Part shown: positions 23,888 to 32,768 of the stretch, one piece after another
How positions within the stretch are numbered: the stretch's first letter is position 1
Layout of the letters: each line of letters starts with the position of its first letter
Assembly: GCA_003566155.1 (NCBI GenBank)
Contig: PXEP01000169.1
Location: 1 to 40,362, forward strand
Direction of reading: 5' to 3'
Length of the DNA: 40,362 nt
Source of the DNA: Candidatus Acetothermia bacterium
Lineage (GTDB): Bacteria; Bipolaricaulota; Bipolaricaulia; Bipolaricaulales; Bipolaricaulaceae
The notes under the pieces: model-generated
What the model was told of the DNA's origin: nothing
Seen by the model: the letters and a program-made list of their open reading frames with translations, nothing else
Database searches by the model: none
Program-made: the position numbers and the translations under genes

Positions 23888-23920
23888 ACAAGGGCTGAGC
23901 CTGTGTCGCTCAGCCCTTGT
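23888..23920 (-). terminator. Terminator of the ferredoxin gene
   Basis: ACAAGGGCTGAGC and GCTCAGCCCTTGT form a perfect 13-bp stem with a seven-base loop, starting seven bases after the ferredoxin stop. On the minus strand it is followed by GTTAC rather than a T run, so it may act as a transcript-stabilising hairpin or a weak intrinsic terminator. Confidence 0.7.
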
Positions 23921-23927
23921 TCGGAAA

Positions 23928-24107
23928 TCAGCGACTGATCGCTCCTACGGGGCACTGATCAACGGATTCGTCTACGCAATCCTGGGATTCATCGCTCCCC
24001 GAGATCACGTGCGCGTAGCCGTCATCGCCCAACTCAAAGACATCAGGGCAGATCTGAGCGCACAGCCCGCAGCCCGTACACAGGTCCATATCTACTTTGA
24101 CAGCCAT
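23928..24107 (-). CDS. Single-cluster [4Fe-4S] ferredoxin
   Basis: This 59-residue ferredoxin binds one [4Fe-4S] cluster through Cys10, Cys13 and Cys16 (CTGCGLC) and Cys52 (QCPVGAI). Two more cysteines, Cys20 and Cys44, stand where thermophilic ferredoxins such as that of Thermotoga have a disulfide. It carries low-potential electrons, probably between enzymes such as pyruvate:ferredoxin oxidoreductase and the bifurcating hydrogenase encoded nearby. AGGAGG lies four bases before the ATG at 24107. The unit is monocistronic, with a 13-bp hairpin after the stop, and divergent from the TatT-like gene. Confidence 0.93.
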   Translation of the reverse strand: MAVKVDMDLCTGCGLCAQICPDVFELGDDGYAHVISGSDESQDCVDESVDQCPVGAISR

Positions 24108-24171
24108 GGCACCTCCTAAAAGCAGATCGGTATCGCGTGAGTTTACCAATAAGACCGTACCCGTGCCATAC

Positions 24172-24200
24172 TTGCCGCGCTCACCTAGAGCATCTATAGT
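24172..24200 (+). promoter_or_regulatory. Sigma-70-type promoter of the TatT-like gene
   Basis: TTGCCG (24172-24177, 4 of 6) and TATAGT (24195-24200, 5 of 6) are spaced by 17 bases. The -10 lies 29 bases before the GTG start at 24230, with GGAGGTG between them. This is the best promoter in the window. Confidence 0.7.
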
Positions 24201-24229
24201 CCAAGCGACCCACGCGGAGGTGGTGACAA

Positions 24230-25177
24230 GTGAGGCAAGCAATGGCTATTGTCCTTTGCGTTATCGGGGCTACGGTGCTGCAAGCTTCAGCTATGGATTT
24301 GGAGGAAGCCCTGGGCCTGGTCCCCGAGCACGACGTGATGATTAGCTATGACGAGGTGGGGCTGGAGCAGCTGGAAGACGCGATCGATGCCTTTCGCGAT
24401 GCACTAGGGATCCCCCCTCAGCTCAACGAACTGAACGAGCGTGCGGTAACCGAGTTTGCCGTAGCTCCAGAATTGAGGGACGTGGTGAACAGCCTATCCC
24501 AGTGCTACTACACCTTGGCCGATGCATTTCTGCCCGACGGAAGCCGCCAGGCGGAGGAGACTTACCTCAAGGGCAAGCACTGGGGACTTAGGAGCCTGCG
24601 GATGAACGAGCAGTTCGCTGAGTTAGAACCAGACTATCCAAAGGCTGTGCAGACCGAAACCGACGTGCCCGCAATGTACTGGGCCATGGCCAATTGGCTC
24701 CGGGCAGCCGAATTCGATGTGATGGGTGCGGTCACCGGCCGGGTTCCCCCCAAGGCGGAGGCACTGGCCCTTCGGATCCTTGAGCTCGAACCCAGCTACG
24801 TGAACTACGGGGTCTATCGTACCCTGGGCGCGTTCTGGAGCGGCTTGCCCAGTTCCCCCACCGAACGGGCCCTGGTTACCATGCTCGGCCTGGGAAGATA
24901 CGTACAGGACTTGAGCAGAACACTGGAGTATCTGTGCCATGTGGTGGATGAACCCCAGCTGTGTCCCCACGGGCCTATCGATCCCGTAGTGGACGAATAT
25001 TTCGAGAATCGCCTCTTCTTCGCCCAGTATTACCTTATGGAAAAGGGGTTGTGGGACGAGGCCGAGCGAGTGCTTACGAGCATCCTTGAAGATCCTGTAG
25101 GAGACAGTTATCCGCTATACAACGCCCTGACCCAAGAGCGAGCGGACAAGCTCTTATCGGAGATCCGGGACCGCTGA
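24230..25177 (+). CDS. TRAP transporter TatT-like periplasmic helical-repeat protein
   Basis: The 315-residue protein has a signal peptide (cleavage near ASA, residue 21) and then all-helical TPR-like repeats. Signature stretches include YYTLADAFLPD, YLKGKHWGLRSLRMNEQF, MYWAMANWLRAAEFD and YVNYGVYRTLGAFWSGLP, which match the TatT (T-component) family known from Treponema TRAP systems. TatT proteins form helical trimers with a central pore and are proposed to bind hydrophobic ligands beside a TRAP solute receptor. No receptor or membrane TRAP genes lie in this window, so it is an orphan here. The start is GTG with GGAGGTG upstream. The stop is two bases from the end of the convergent metallo-beta-lactamase gene. 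Confidence 0.75.
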   Translation: MRQAMAIVLCVIGATVLQASAMDLEEALGLVPEHDVMISYDEVGLEQLEDAIDAFRDALGIPPQLNELNERAVTEFAVAPELRDVVNSLSQCYYTLADAFLPDGSRQAEETYLKGKHWGLRSLRMNEQFAELEPDYPKAVQTETDVPAMYWAMANWLRAAEFDVMGAVTGRVPPKAEALALRILELEPSYVNYGVYRTLGAFWSGLPSSPTERALVTMLGLGRYVQDLSRTLEYLCHVVDEPQLCPHGPIDPVVDEYFENRLFFAQYYLMEKGLWDEAERVLTSILEDPVGDSYPLYNALTQERADKLLSEIRDR

Positions 25178-25179
25178 GC

Positions 25180-26511
25180 CTAGACGCTCACGGACTCCTG
25201 CCAGCGGGGGATTCTGCTGGCCACGCCATGGTCCGATAGCTTCTTGGCCAGCGTGGCCAGCCCCGCCTCTTCGCCATGGACCAGGTACACCTGCCCCGGG
25301 TCAGCGTTCAGCGCCCAGTCGGTCAGAATCGGCTGATCCGCGTGCGCGGATAGCCCGTCAATCTTCCAGATTCGACAGCGCACGGGTACGATCGAGCCCA
25401 TGACCTCTACCTTAAGCGCCCCCTCGGAGATCTCTCGGCCGAGGGTACCCACAGCTTGAAACCCCACGAACACCACCGAGGAGTTCGGCTGAGGGAGCTG
25501 TCTGCGCAAATGATGCAGTACCCGCCCGCCGGTACACATGCCCGAGCCGGCAATAATGATGCAGCGTCCATCATCCACCGGTATTCGCTTAGACGCCTGC
25601 CGGGTCAGCGTGTACTCGAGAAGCTCAAAGTCGAACGGATCGCGCTTCTTGCGGAATAGTTTCCTCGCCGGCTCTGGAAAGCGATCTGCGAATTTGTCGA
25701 AGATCTTGGTCGCCGCCGTGGCCAGCGGGGAGTCAAGGAAGATCCGACAGCGCGGCAGCTCTCCTTGCCGCCATAGCTTGAACAGTATGTACAGAACCTC
25801 CTGCGTCCGCTCCAAGGCGAACGAGGGAATGATCACATTTCCCCCGGCCTCGAACGTCTCCACCAACGCCTGGTGCAGCGCCTCCACCGACTCCTCCGCC
25901 GGGCGGTGGACCCGATCCCCGTAGGTAGACTCCAGCACCACAACATCCGCCTTCGGCGGGTAACTTGGATCCTCCACCAACGGTTTTCCTCGGTTGCCCA
26001 GGTCGCCGGAGAACACCAATGTCTTCCCCTCAACGCGAAGCTCGACAAACGCCGCACCGAGAATGTGTCCCGCATCGTGGAACACGGCCTCCATTCCGTT
26101 ACCCAATGGCAAGGTCTCCCCGTACTCTCCCGTCAGTTGGAAGCGATCCAGGGCAACCGTTGCATCGTCCGCTGTGTACAGGGGGCCGTTCTCCTCTTCC
26201 TCTTGCACCTTGGCCGCATCCATGAGCATGATCCGCGCGATCTCCTTGGTGGGCACTGTACTGGCGATCTTCCCCCGGAACCCCTCCCGCACCAAACGCG
26301 GGATCAGCCCCAGGTGATCGAGGTGGGCGTGTGAAAGAAGAACCCAGTCGATGTCCCGCGGCTCAAACGGAAACGGCTCGTAGTTACGCTCCTCCACCTC
26401 CGGGAGACCCTGGAACATCCCGCAGTCCACCAACACCTGTCGCCCGCCTGCCTCCACATGGAAGCACGAGCCGGTCACCATTTCCGCCGCACCGGCAAAC
26501 GTCAGCTTCAT
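25180..26511 (-). CDS. Beta-CASP metallo-beta-lactamase (RNA-processing type)
   Basis: This 443-residue enzyme has HAHLDH (61-66) and later metal-binding motifs (HDAGHILGAA and FSGDLG), then a beta-CASP region (IPSFALERTQEVLY, GSGMCTGGRVLHHL) and GLSAHADQ. This is the layout of the CPSF-like or exonuclease branch of the family, which cuts or trims RNA with two zinc ions. No KH domain is present. The ATG overlaps the stop of the second NuoF gene by four bases, making it the last gene of the hydrogenase operon, an unexpected position for an RNase. The overlap suggests real coupling rather than chance placement. Confidence 0.9.
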   Translation of the reverse strand: MKLTFAGAAEMVTGSCFHVEAGGRQVLVDCGMFQGLPEVEERNYEPFPFEPRDIDWVLLSHAHLDHLGLIPRLVREGFRGKIASTVPTKEIARIMLMDAAKVQEEEENGPLYTADDATVALDRFQLTGEYGETLPLGNGMEAVFHDAGHILGAAFVELRVEGKTLVFSGDLGNRGKPLVEDPSYPPKADVVVLESTYGDRVHRPAEESVEALHQALVETFEAGGNVIIPSFALERTQEVLYILFKLWRQGELPRCRIFLDSPLATAATKIFDKFADRFPEPARKLFRKKRDPFDFELLEYTLTRQASKRIPVDDGRCIIIAGSGMCTGGRVLHHLRRQLPQPNSSVVFVGFQAVGTLGREISEGALKVEVMGSIVPVRCRIWKIDGLSAHADQPILTDWALNADPGQVYLVHGEEAGLATLAKKLSDHGVASRIPRWQESVSV

Positions 26512-28124
26512 CTCGCAGCGACCTCCCCAACTCGCTCACAAACAGTACAACCGTCACCAGCCATGTGAGCAACGAACTCCTCTCGGAAACCTTGGATCGC
26601 AGTACGCAACGGAAGTATCACCGATTGCCCCAGAGGGCAGAGAGAAGCTACCTGCATTACGGAAGCCAATCGGTCCATCTCCTCCAGGGTGCCTGCCGGG
26701 GCCGATCCTCGCTGTATATGATGCAGGAGTTGCACAAGCCGGTCCGTACCCGCCCGGCAGGGCACACATTGGCCGCACGACTCGTGTCGGAAGAACCGGA
26801 GCACCGAGTCCAGCATGTCCACCATGCATGCCGATTCGTCCATCACCAGAATCGCCCCCGATCCCAGGGCAGCCGCCCATTCACGCAGTGACTCGTAATC
26901 CATCCGAACGTCAAGCGCCTGTGGGGAGATGAACGCCCCGGCAGCCCCTCCCACAAGCACAGCTTTCAACGTCTTCCCCTCGGGTAGTCCCCCTCCCAAG
27001 TCGTATACGAGAGTCCTCAAGGGAGTTCCCATCTCCACTTCTACCAGGCCGGGGAAGCGCACGTGGCCAAGGATCGTGTACACCTTCGTCCCGGTACACG
27101 CCGAAGTACCGAGGGATTTATACCAATCCGACCCACCCACAATGATCTCCGGCACGTTGGCCAGCGTCTCCACGTTGTTGAGCGCCGTCGGTTTGCCCCA
27201 TAGGCCATGGGTCACCGGGTACGGAGGACGCATCCGGGGCCACCCGCGCTTGCCTTCCAGCGATTCCAGAAGGGACGTTTCCTCCCCGCATACATAGGCT
27301 CCCGCGCCCGGGCGCACTTCCATGTCGAACGAAAGTCCGCTGCCCATAATGTCCTCCCCCAGCAGTCCGTACGCACGAGCCTGCCCGATGGCCCGTTCGA
27401 TTCTCTCAATGGACAGCGTGTACTCCCCCCTTATGTACACATACCCCTGTGACGCCCCGCATGCGTACCCACACAGGATCATGCTTTCCACCAACTTGTG
27501 CGGATCCCCCTCAAGGATGAGGCGATCCTTGAATGTGCCAGGCTCGCCTTCGTCCGCGTTGCACACAACGTACTTGGGCTCACCGGAGGCACGACGCACA
27601 AGCTCCCATTTCAACCCTGTCGGGAAGCCGGCCCCGCCTCGGCCACGGAGTCCCGAGTTCTTCACCTCGGACACCACCTGCCCTGGGCTCATCTCCGTCA
27701 ACGCCTTGCCCAAGGCCTCGTAACCGCCCGCGGCTACGTATTCGTCTATGTTTCCCGGGTCGATCAGCCCGCAGTTACGCAGCACTACTCGCCGCTGCCG
27801 CTCGTACACTTGCGCCGGGCGTACTGCGGGAGCAGCACTGGGCAGGCGCAGCGAATCAACCGGGCGACCCTTCAACAGGTGTTCCTCGACGATCGTCGGG
27901 ACAAGCTCCGGAGTCACATCCCCGTAGTAGATGCCTTCCGGGTAGATCACCAACACCACCCCGTGGCCGGAGACACCCAAGGTACCCGTCTCAACAAGCT
28001 GTACCTCTTCGCTCAGGTCTGCTTCTTCCAAGGCTGCCCTCATTCGGTGGATGACGTCTTCCACGCCGGCTAAGCGTGCCTCGTCATCCACTCCAATCAA
28101 CACATGGGCCCGTGCCAGTCTCAT
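26508..28124 (-). CDS. Second NuoF-like subunit with cluster-less N-terminal domain
   Basis: The 538-residue protein has the NuoF/HydB core: NADH and FMN sites GLRGRGGAGFPTG (158-170), VCNADEGEPGT (188-197) and GAGAYVCGEETSLLESLEGK (273-292). The N3-type [4Fe-4S] ligands are Cys450, Cys453, Cys456 and Cys496. The N-terminal thioredoxin-fold domain (residues 1-110) has no cysteine at all, so it cannot hold the usual [2Fe-2S] cluster. The C-terminal two-cluster ferredoxin domain is missing; only a CxxC (526-529) remains. It is a paralogue of the complete HydB encoded just upstream. It likely binds flavin and NAD(P)H but with a shorter electron chain. The start overlaps the NuoE-like stop by four bases. 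Confidence 0.88.
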   Translation of the reverse strand: MRLARAHVLIGVDDEARLAGVEDVIHRMRAALEEADLSEEVQLVETGTLGVSGHGVVLVIYPEGIYYGDVTPELVPTIVEEHLLKGRPVDSLRLPSAAPAVRPAQVYERQRRVVLRNCGLIDPGNIDEYVAAGGYEALGKALTEMSPGQVVSEVKNSGLRGRGGAGFPTGLKWELVRRASGEPKYVVCNADEGEPGTFKDRLILEGDPHKLVESMILCGYACGASQGYVYIRGEYTLSIERIERAIGQARAYGLLGEDIMGSGLSFDMEVRPGAGAYVCGEETSLLESLEGKRGWPRMRPPYPVTHGLWGKPTALNNVETLANVPEIIVGGSDWYKSLGTSACTGTKVYTILGHVRFPGLVEVEMGTPLRTLVYDLGGGLPEGKTLKAVLVGGAAGAFISPQALDVRMDYESLREWAAALGSGAILVMDESACMVDMLDSVLRFFRHESCGQCVPCRAGTDRLVQLLHHIQRGSAPAGTLEEMDRLASVMQVASLCPLGQSVILPLRTAIQGFREEFVAHMAGDGCTVCERVGEVAAR

Positions 28125-28582
28125 TGCCCCTCCCGGTACCTGTCGATCACCTGCCGCAACCTGTCCGGCGTAAGGTTACCCACCATCTCCTCGTCCACCA
28201 TCATCACTGGAGCCACACCGCACACCCCCAAGCAACTGGAAAGCTCCAGGGTAAAGAGCCCATCCTCGGTGGTCTCCCCCTCGCCGATCCCCAGTTGCCG
28301 CTTTAGTTCCTGCATCACCGACCATGCACCTTCCAGATGACAGTGAGGAGAGTCGCAGACGCGGATCAAATGGCGCCCTCGCGGTCGCAGGCTAAACATG
28401 GAGTAGAAGGTCACCGCGTCATGCACGCGGGACAGCGGCAACTCCAGGTGATCGGCCACCAAAGCCAGATCATCTCTGGTCAGCGAGTTGTCTGGACTGG
28501 CTTCCTGAAGATCATGCAAAATGGCCAGCAGCCGGTCCTCCGACCTCGGATGTCGTGACAGAATCTCTTGTTTGTCCGCCAT
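28121..28582 (-). CDS. hydC: NuoE/HydC-like [2Fe-2S] subunit
   Basis: From the ATG at 28582 this is a 153-residue protein. The [2Fe-2S] thioredoxin-fold ligands are Cys76 and Cys81 (CDSPHC) and Cys117 and Cys121 (CLGVC). The N-terminal three-helix region (HDLQEAS through DAVTFYSMF) is typical. It passes electrons between the flavin subunit and other clusters. It lies between the two NuoF-like genes; the overlap with the second NuoF gene is four bases. AAAGGGGTGAG precedes the ATG. It is one of two NuoE-type proteins in this operon, the other starting at 34839. By position it should serve HydB. Confidence 0.9.
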   Translation of the reverse strand: MADKQEILSRHPRSEDRLLAILHDLQEASPDNSLTRDDLALVADHLELPLSRVHDAVTFYSMFSLRPRGRHLIRVCDSPHCHLEGAWSVMQELKRQLGIGEGETTEDGLFTLELSSCLGVCGVAPVMMVDEEMVGNLTPDRLRQVIDRYREGQ

Positions 28583-28584
28583 GC

Positions 28585-30375
28585 TCACCCCTTTCGGCCC
28601 GGCTTCACGATGATTGCATCGAACGGACAGGCTTCCACGCACGCCCCGCAGCGGATGCATAGTTCGTCCTCGATGTGATACGGGGGTGTCCCCGGGGCGC
28701 CCTGAGCTGCGCCTGTGGGACACACCTGGCGACAACGGTCGCATGCGCGGCACTGATCGACCAACACCAGATAGTGAACCAGGTCGGGACATACGCCCGC
28801 CGGGCACGCCCTGTCCGCAATGTGTGCCTCGTACTCCTCCGGGAAATAACGCAGCGTTGATAGAACCGGGTTTGGAGCGGTTTGGCCCAGGCCACACAGC
28901 GAACCCATCTTTATTGACTCGGCCAGCTCCTTAAGTCGTGGAACGTCGGCCTCCGTACCCTGGCCGGCCACAATGCGGCTCAAGATGTCCAACATGGTGC
29001 TTGTCCCCACACGGCAAGGGACGCACTTGCCACACGACTCATCCGCAGTGAACTCCAAGAAGAACTTCGCCACGTTCACCATGCATGCCGTGTCGTCCAG
29101 CACGATCACGCCGCCCGAGCCCATGATCGCCCCGTGCTCGCCGAGCGACTCGTAATCCACAGGCACGTCCAGAAGCTTTTCCGGCAGGCATCCTCCGGAC
29201 GGTCCCCCAATCTGCACAGCCTTCAGGTTTCGCCCTTCGGGCACTCCCCCTCCAACTTCCATGACCAGCTCTCGCAGCGAAATCCCCATCGGGACCTCGA
29301 CCAGTCCAGTATTTCGAATCTGTCCCGCCAGGGCAAACACTTTGGTCCCCTTGCTGGTCTCGGTCCCCACCGAGGCGAACTTGTCCGCACCGCCGACCAC
29401 CACATGCCTGACACAGGCAAGCGTCTCCACATTGTTGATCATCGTGGGGCAGCCCCAAAGCCCCGACTCGGTAGGAAACGGTGGCCGCGGGCGAGGCTCG
29501 CCTCGCTTGCCCTCAATGGAAGCAATGAGCGCCGTTTCCTCGCCGCAGACGAACGCGCCGGCCCCCATGCGAAGCTCGATGTCGAACGAAAAGTCCGTCT
29601 CCAAGATACTGTCGCCCAACAACCCCATGCGCCGCGCCTGACCGACCGCCTCTTCCAGCCGGCTGATCGCCAATGGATATTCTGCTCGCACGTATACAAA
29701 ACCGCGTTGCGCCCCCACTGCGTAGGCTGCTACAGCCATACCCTCGATGACGGCGTGTGGATCGCCCTCCAGCACAGCCCGATCCATAAACGCTCCCGGG
29801 TCGCCTTCATCCGCGTTGCACACGATGTACTTAGGGCTGCCGTTGGCGTTGCGCATAAGCTCCCATTTCTTCCCCGCGGGAAAGCCGGCGCCGCCACGCC
29901 CTCGCAAGCCTGATGCACTCACTTCGCTGATTACTTGTTCCGGGCTCATCTCGCTGACAGCACGTGCCAGCGCTTCGTATCCCCCTCGCGCTATGTACTC
30001 CTCAATACGCTCGGGGTTGATGATCCCGCAGTTGGCCAGCACCAGCTTATGTTGCCGAGCAAAGAACGGCACTTCCTTCAGCGCCGGAGCTACGCCCTCC
30101 CAAAGGAGTCGTCGGACCGGCCTTCCTTTCAGGAAGTGCTCCTCCACGATCTCCTGTACATCATCGGGGCTCACCTTCACATAAAACGTGCCCTCGGGAT
30201 AGATCATCATCACCGGTCCCAACTCGCAGGGACCCATGCATCCTGTCTCCAAGATTCGGACCTCTGATCTGAGATCGGAGTCGGCCAGCGCTTGGGCCAG
30301 GCTTTCCTTGACCTCTGTGCTCCCGGACGAAACACAGGCTGTACCCGAGCACACCAGTACGTCCAGACGCCTCAT
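28585..30375 (-). CDS. hydB: HydB/NuoF-type flavin subunit with C-terminal ferredoxin domain
   Basis: From the ATG at 30375 this is a 596-residue protein with three modules. The N-terminal thioredoxin-like [2Fe-2S] domain carries Cys9, Cys14, Cys46 and Cys50. The FMN/NAD core has GLRGRGGAGFPAGKKW and GAGAFVCGEETALIASIEGK and the N3-type cluster at Cys448, Cys451, Cys454 and Cys494. The C-terminal ferredoxin domain has two [4Fe-4S] sites (Cys542-552 and Cys573-583), with an extra pair at Cys524 and Cys529. This is the layout of HydB in electron-bifurcating hydrogenases, where NADH and ferredoxin are both coupled to hydrogen. The longer open frame upstream has no ribosome site. The gene overlaps the maturation protease by four bases. 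Confidence 0.93.
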   Translation of the reverse strand: MRRLDVLVCSGTACVSSGSTEVKESLAQALADSDLRSEVRILETGCMGPCELGPVMMIYPEGTFYVKVSPDDVQEIVEEHFLKGRPVRRLLWEGVAPALKEVPFFARQHKLVLANCGIINPERIEEYIARGGYEALARAVSEMSPEQVISEVSASGLRGRGGAGFPAGKKWELMRNANGSPKYIVCNADEGDPGAFMDRAVLEGDPHAVIEGMAVAAYAVGAQRGFVYVRAEYPLAISRLEEAVGQARRMGLLGDSILETDFSFDIELRMGAGAFVCGEETALIASIEGKRGEPRPRPPFPTESGLWGCPTMINNVETLACVRHVVVGGADKFASVGTETSKGTKVFALAGQIRNTGLVEVPMGISLRELVMEVGGGVPEGRNLKAVQIGGPSGGCLPEKLLDVPVDYESLGEHGAIMGSGGVIVLDDTACMVNVAKFFLEFTADESCGKCVPCRVGTSTMLDILSRIVAGQGTEADVPRLKELAESIKMGSLCGLGQTAPNPVLSTLRYFPEEYEAHIADRACPAGVCPDLVHYLVLVDQCRACDRCRQVCPTGAAQGAPGTPPYHIEDELCIRCGACVEACPFDAIIVKPGRKG

Positions 30376-30803
30376 CCCTCGCCCCTTTCTGCTAAGTACG
30401 TTCTGATACGTTCTACCAGTCCGGAGGCAGCCCGGAACGTCCCCGGGCTCAATCCTTCTCCAATTCCGAAATCTTTGGCGGGGACCGTCACCAACCACGC
30501 CTCGGGATTTCTGCCGAACAACCTCTGCCCCCAAGCCAATAGGGCACCCGGGCTCAATGAGTGGGCCAATCCCGGAGGAGGGGTAGGGCGCAGTCTCTCC
30601 CAGCGCACAGGCCCCGTACCGGCTCTGGCATCCACGAACAGAACCAAGTCAGCTCCCGCCACCTTGGGGACCAATTCCGGCGTAAGCACCTGGCCTGATA
30701 CCACCTCGATCCCCTCGGTTCCCTCCAGGCGATTGGCTACCCAGAGGCCGACCCCATCATCGCGTCGCAGCGGGTGCCCGAACCCTACCAGCAGGACTTT
30801 CAC
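30372..30803 (-). CDS. [NiFe] hydrogenase maturation endopeptidase
   Basis: The 143-residue protein has the HyaD/HoxW/HycI signature [13 protein letters not shown] (7-19), with the nickel-sensing Asp, and a central VDARAG. The family clips the C-terminal peptide of the large subunit after the last His of the DPCxxCxxH motif once nickel is in place. The large subunit encoded upstream in this operon has such a peptide (25 residues), so it is the natural substrate. It overlaps both neighbours by four bases. No other Hyp maturation genes lie in the window. Confidence 0.93.
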   Translation of the reverse strand: MKVLLVGFGHPLRRDDGVGLWVANRLEGTEGIEVVSGQVLTPELVPKVAGADLVLFVDARAGTGPVRWERLRPTPPPGLAHSLSPGALLAWGQRLFGRNPEAWLVTVPAKDFGIGEGLSPGTFRAASGLVERIRTYLAERGEG

Positions 30804-32221
30804 CGCCGTCCCCGCTCGTCAATGACCCGGCCTTGCTCGTCCTCCAGTCGTACCGTCAGCGGCATCTGCCCCGCCGCATGTACTGAGCAAGACAAGCATG
30901 GATCGTACGCTCTGATCCCTCCCTCCAGCCGGTTCAGCAGCCCTTCGGTGACCGCCTTCCCGGAGAGATAGTGCCGACCGATTTGCTCCACCGTCCGGTT
31001 CATGGCCAGATTGTTGTGACCGGTGGAGACGATCAGGTTTGCCCACTCGATGATCCCGTCCTCATCCACCCGGTAGTGGTGAAGCAAAGTGCCACGTGGG
31101 GCCTCATGAACGCCGACTCCTTCCAGTTCGTTGATACCCGCGTCAGCACGCACGCGGTCGGACTGGAGTTCATCGTCGTCAAGGTACGACTCGATCCTTT
31201 CCAAAGAAGCCACGATTTCGATCAACCGCGCATAGTGATAGTGGAACGATCCGGTTACGGCCTTGCCGTCGGCAAGGGCACGGAATCTGCCCAAGGCCTC
31301 GTCGGCCAACGGCGTGCCCATATGGTCACAGCAGTTGAGCCGCGCCAGCGCTCCCACCCGGTACATACCCTCAGGATAGCCGGCTTCCTTCCAATAAGGG
31401 AATTTGAGATAGGACCAGCCTTCCACAGCCTCCCCGACATAATCGGCGTACCGTGCGGGGTCGATGTTCTCGGCCACCGGTTGCCTTTGCTCGTCCACAA
31501 CGCGCAATAGGCCATCGTGGTGCTCCCATACGTTGTCCGGCCCGACAAGCGACATGAAGAGGGATGGGAACTCGCCGAACACCTGGGCTTCTTCCTGCCA
31601 ATCAGGCAGTTGTTTCTCCAACAGTGCCAGTGCCTCCTCGGCCGTCCGGCGCGCTGCCGGGAGTTTGGCCAACAGTCGATCTCTGGCCTCGGCCGCAAGG
31701 GGAGCACGAACTCCACCGGGGACCGCCCATGCCGGATGCACGCGCTTGCCGCCCAATGATTCGATAATCTCCTGCCCATATGCCCGCAGGCGGATCCCCT
31801 CCAGGGCCAGCTCGGGTGCGTCAGCCGCCAGACCCAGAACGTTCCGCTTGGCGGGATCGGAATCCCATCCCAGCAGGAGATCCGGTGCCGACAGATGGAA
31901 GAACGACAAGGCATGTGATTGCACGTACTGGCCCAAGTTCATGAGCCTACGCAGCTTGTCCGCCGCCCGCGGGACGCGCACAGCCAAGATCGCGTCCCCG
32001 GCCTTAGCCGAGCACAGCAGGTGCGACGCAGGACAGATCCCGCAGATACGGGCCGTGATCCCGGGCATCTCCCACAGGGTCCGGCCGCGGCAGAACCGCT
32101 CGAATCCCCGCGCCTCGGTCACGTGAAACTTGGCATCGGCTACCTGTCCGCCGTCGTCCAACTTCAGCGTGATCAGCCCATGGCCCTCAACGCGGCTCAC
32201 CGGGATGCGTATTTTCTCCAT
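30800..32221 (-). CDS. hydL: [NiFe] hydrogenase large subunit (group 3, HydL/HoxH-like)
   Basis: The 473-residue protein binds the NiFe centre through two CxxC motifs: [10 protein letters not shown] (Cys60, Cys63, His67) and DPCLSCSVH (Cys442, Cys445, His448). The following AAGQMPL is typical of HoxH/MvhA/FrhA enzymes, and the 25-residue tail after His448 should be removed by the protease next door. The N-terminal RVEGHG is also conserved. It is cytoplasmic, with no twin-arginine or membrane part, so a soluble group 3 enzyme. The partner small subunit is encoded just upstream, 13 bases away. AGGAG precedes the ATG. Confidence 0.96.
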   Translation of the reverse strand: MEKIRIPVSRVEGHGLITLKLDDGGQVADAKFHVTEARGFERFCRGRTLWEMPGITARICGICPASHLLCSAKAGDAILAVRVPRAADKLRRLMNLGQYVQSHALSFFHLSAPDLLLGWDSDPAKRNVLGLAADAPELALEGIRLRAYGQEIIESLGGKRVHPAWAVPGGVRAPLAAEARDRLLAKLPAARRTAEEALALLEKQLPDWQEEAQVFGEFPSLFMSLVGPDNVWEHHDGLLRVVDEQRQPVAENIDPARYADYVGEAVEGWSYLKFPYWKEAGYPEGMYRVGALARLNCCDHMGTPLADEALGRFRALADGKAVTGSFHYHYARLIEIVASLERIESYLDDDELQSDRVRADAGINELEGVGVHEAPRGTLLHHYRVDEDGIIEWANLIVSTGHNNLAMNRTVEQIGRHYLSGKAVTEGLLNRLEGGIRAYDPCLSCSVHAAGQMPLTVRLEDEQGRVIDERGRR

Positions 32222-32234
32222 TAGGGACTCCTCC

Positions 32235-32768
32235 TCAGCCGAACCGAAGGTCTTCGCCTACCAGCTCCAGCTCCTCTCCCGCCAGCAGCTTTCGGACGAA
32301 CGTCCAGATCCGTTCCGCGGGAGGCGGACAGCCGTGGATATAGGCGTCCACCGGGACCACATTGTGCACAGGCACCGCTTGGGGAAGAAGCTTGGGGATA
32401 TCCCCCTCCTCCAAACCCGGAACATCACCTTTCCCGTACACCGCGCGCAGCACTTCCTCCGGCGCCAGCGAATTGCGCATTGAGGGGACGTTGCCTGTGA
32501 CCGCGCAATCCCCAAAGGACACCACCAGCTTTGACTTGCGCCGTATTTCCTTTATCAGTTCCAGATGCTCGCTGTTGCCTACTGCACCTTCCACCAAAGT
32601 AGCATCCACCCCCTCGGGAAACTCCTTGATATCCACTACCGGGGAGTAGACAAGATCGGCCTTGGCCGCCAGCTCCACCAGTCGCTCATCGAGGTCCAGA
32701 AGCGACATATGGCATCCGGAGCATCCGGAGAACCACACCGTAGCCAGTTTGACCTTACCGTCAGACAC
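32235..32768 (-). CDS. hydS: [NiFe] hydrogenase small subunit (HydS/HoxY-like)
   Basis: The 177-residue small subunit has only the proximal [4Fe-4S] ligands: Cys16, Cys19, Cys88 and Cys147 ([15 protein letters not shown] and IHGCPPPAE). This short form is typical of HoxY and MvhG-like proteins of soluble enzymes. It lacks a signal peptide. It transfers electrons from the large subunit to the HydA-type subunit. The start is GTG and overlaps the HydA stop by eight bases. Confidence 0.95.
   Translation of the reverse strand: MSDGKVKLATVWFSGCSGCHMSLLDLDERLVELAAKADLVYSPVVDIKEFPEGVDATLVEGAVGNSEHLELIKEIRRKSKLVVSFGDCAVTGNVPSMRNSLAPEEVLRAVYGKGDVPGLEEGDIPKLLPQAVPVHNVVPVDAYIHGCPPPAERIWTFVRKLLAGEELELVGEDLRFG

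Noticed and set aside
23699-23927. tRNA or SRP-type RNA gene in the GC-rich gap
   Set aside because: No T-loop or SRP core consensus and no cloverleaf could be found by eye.
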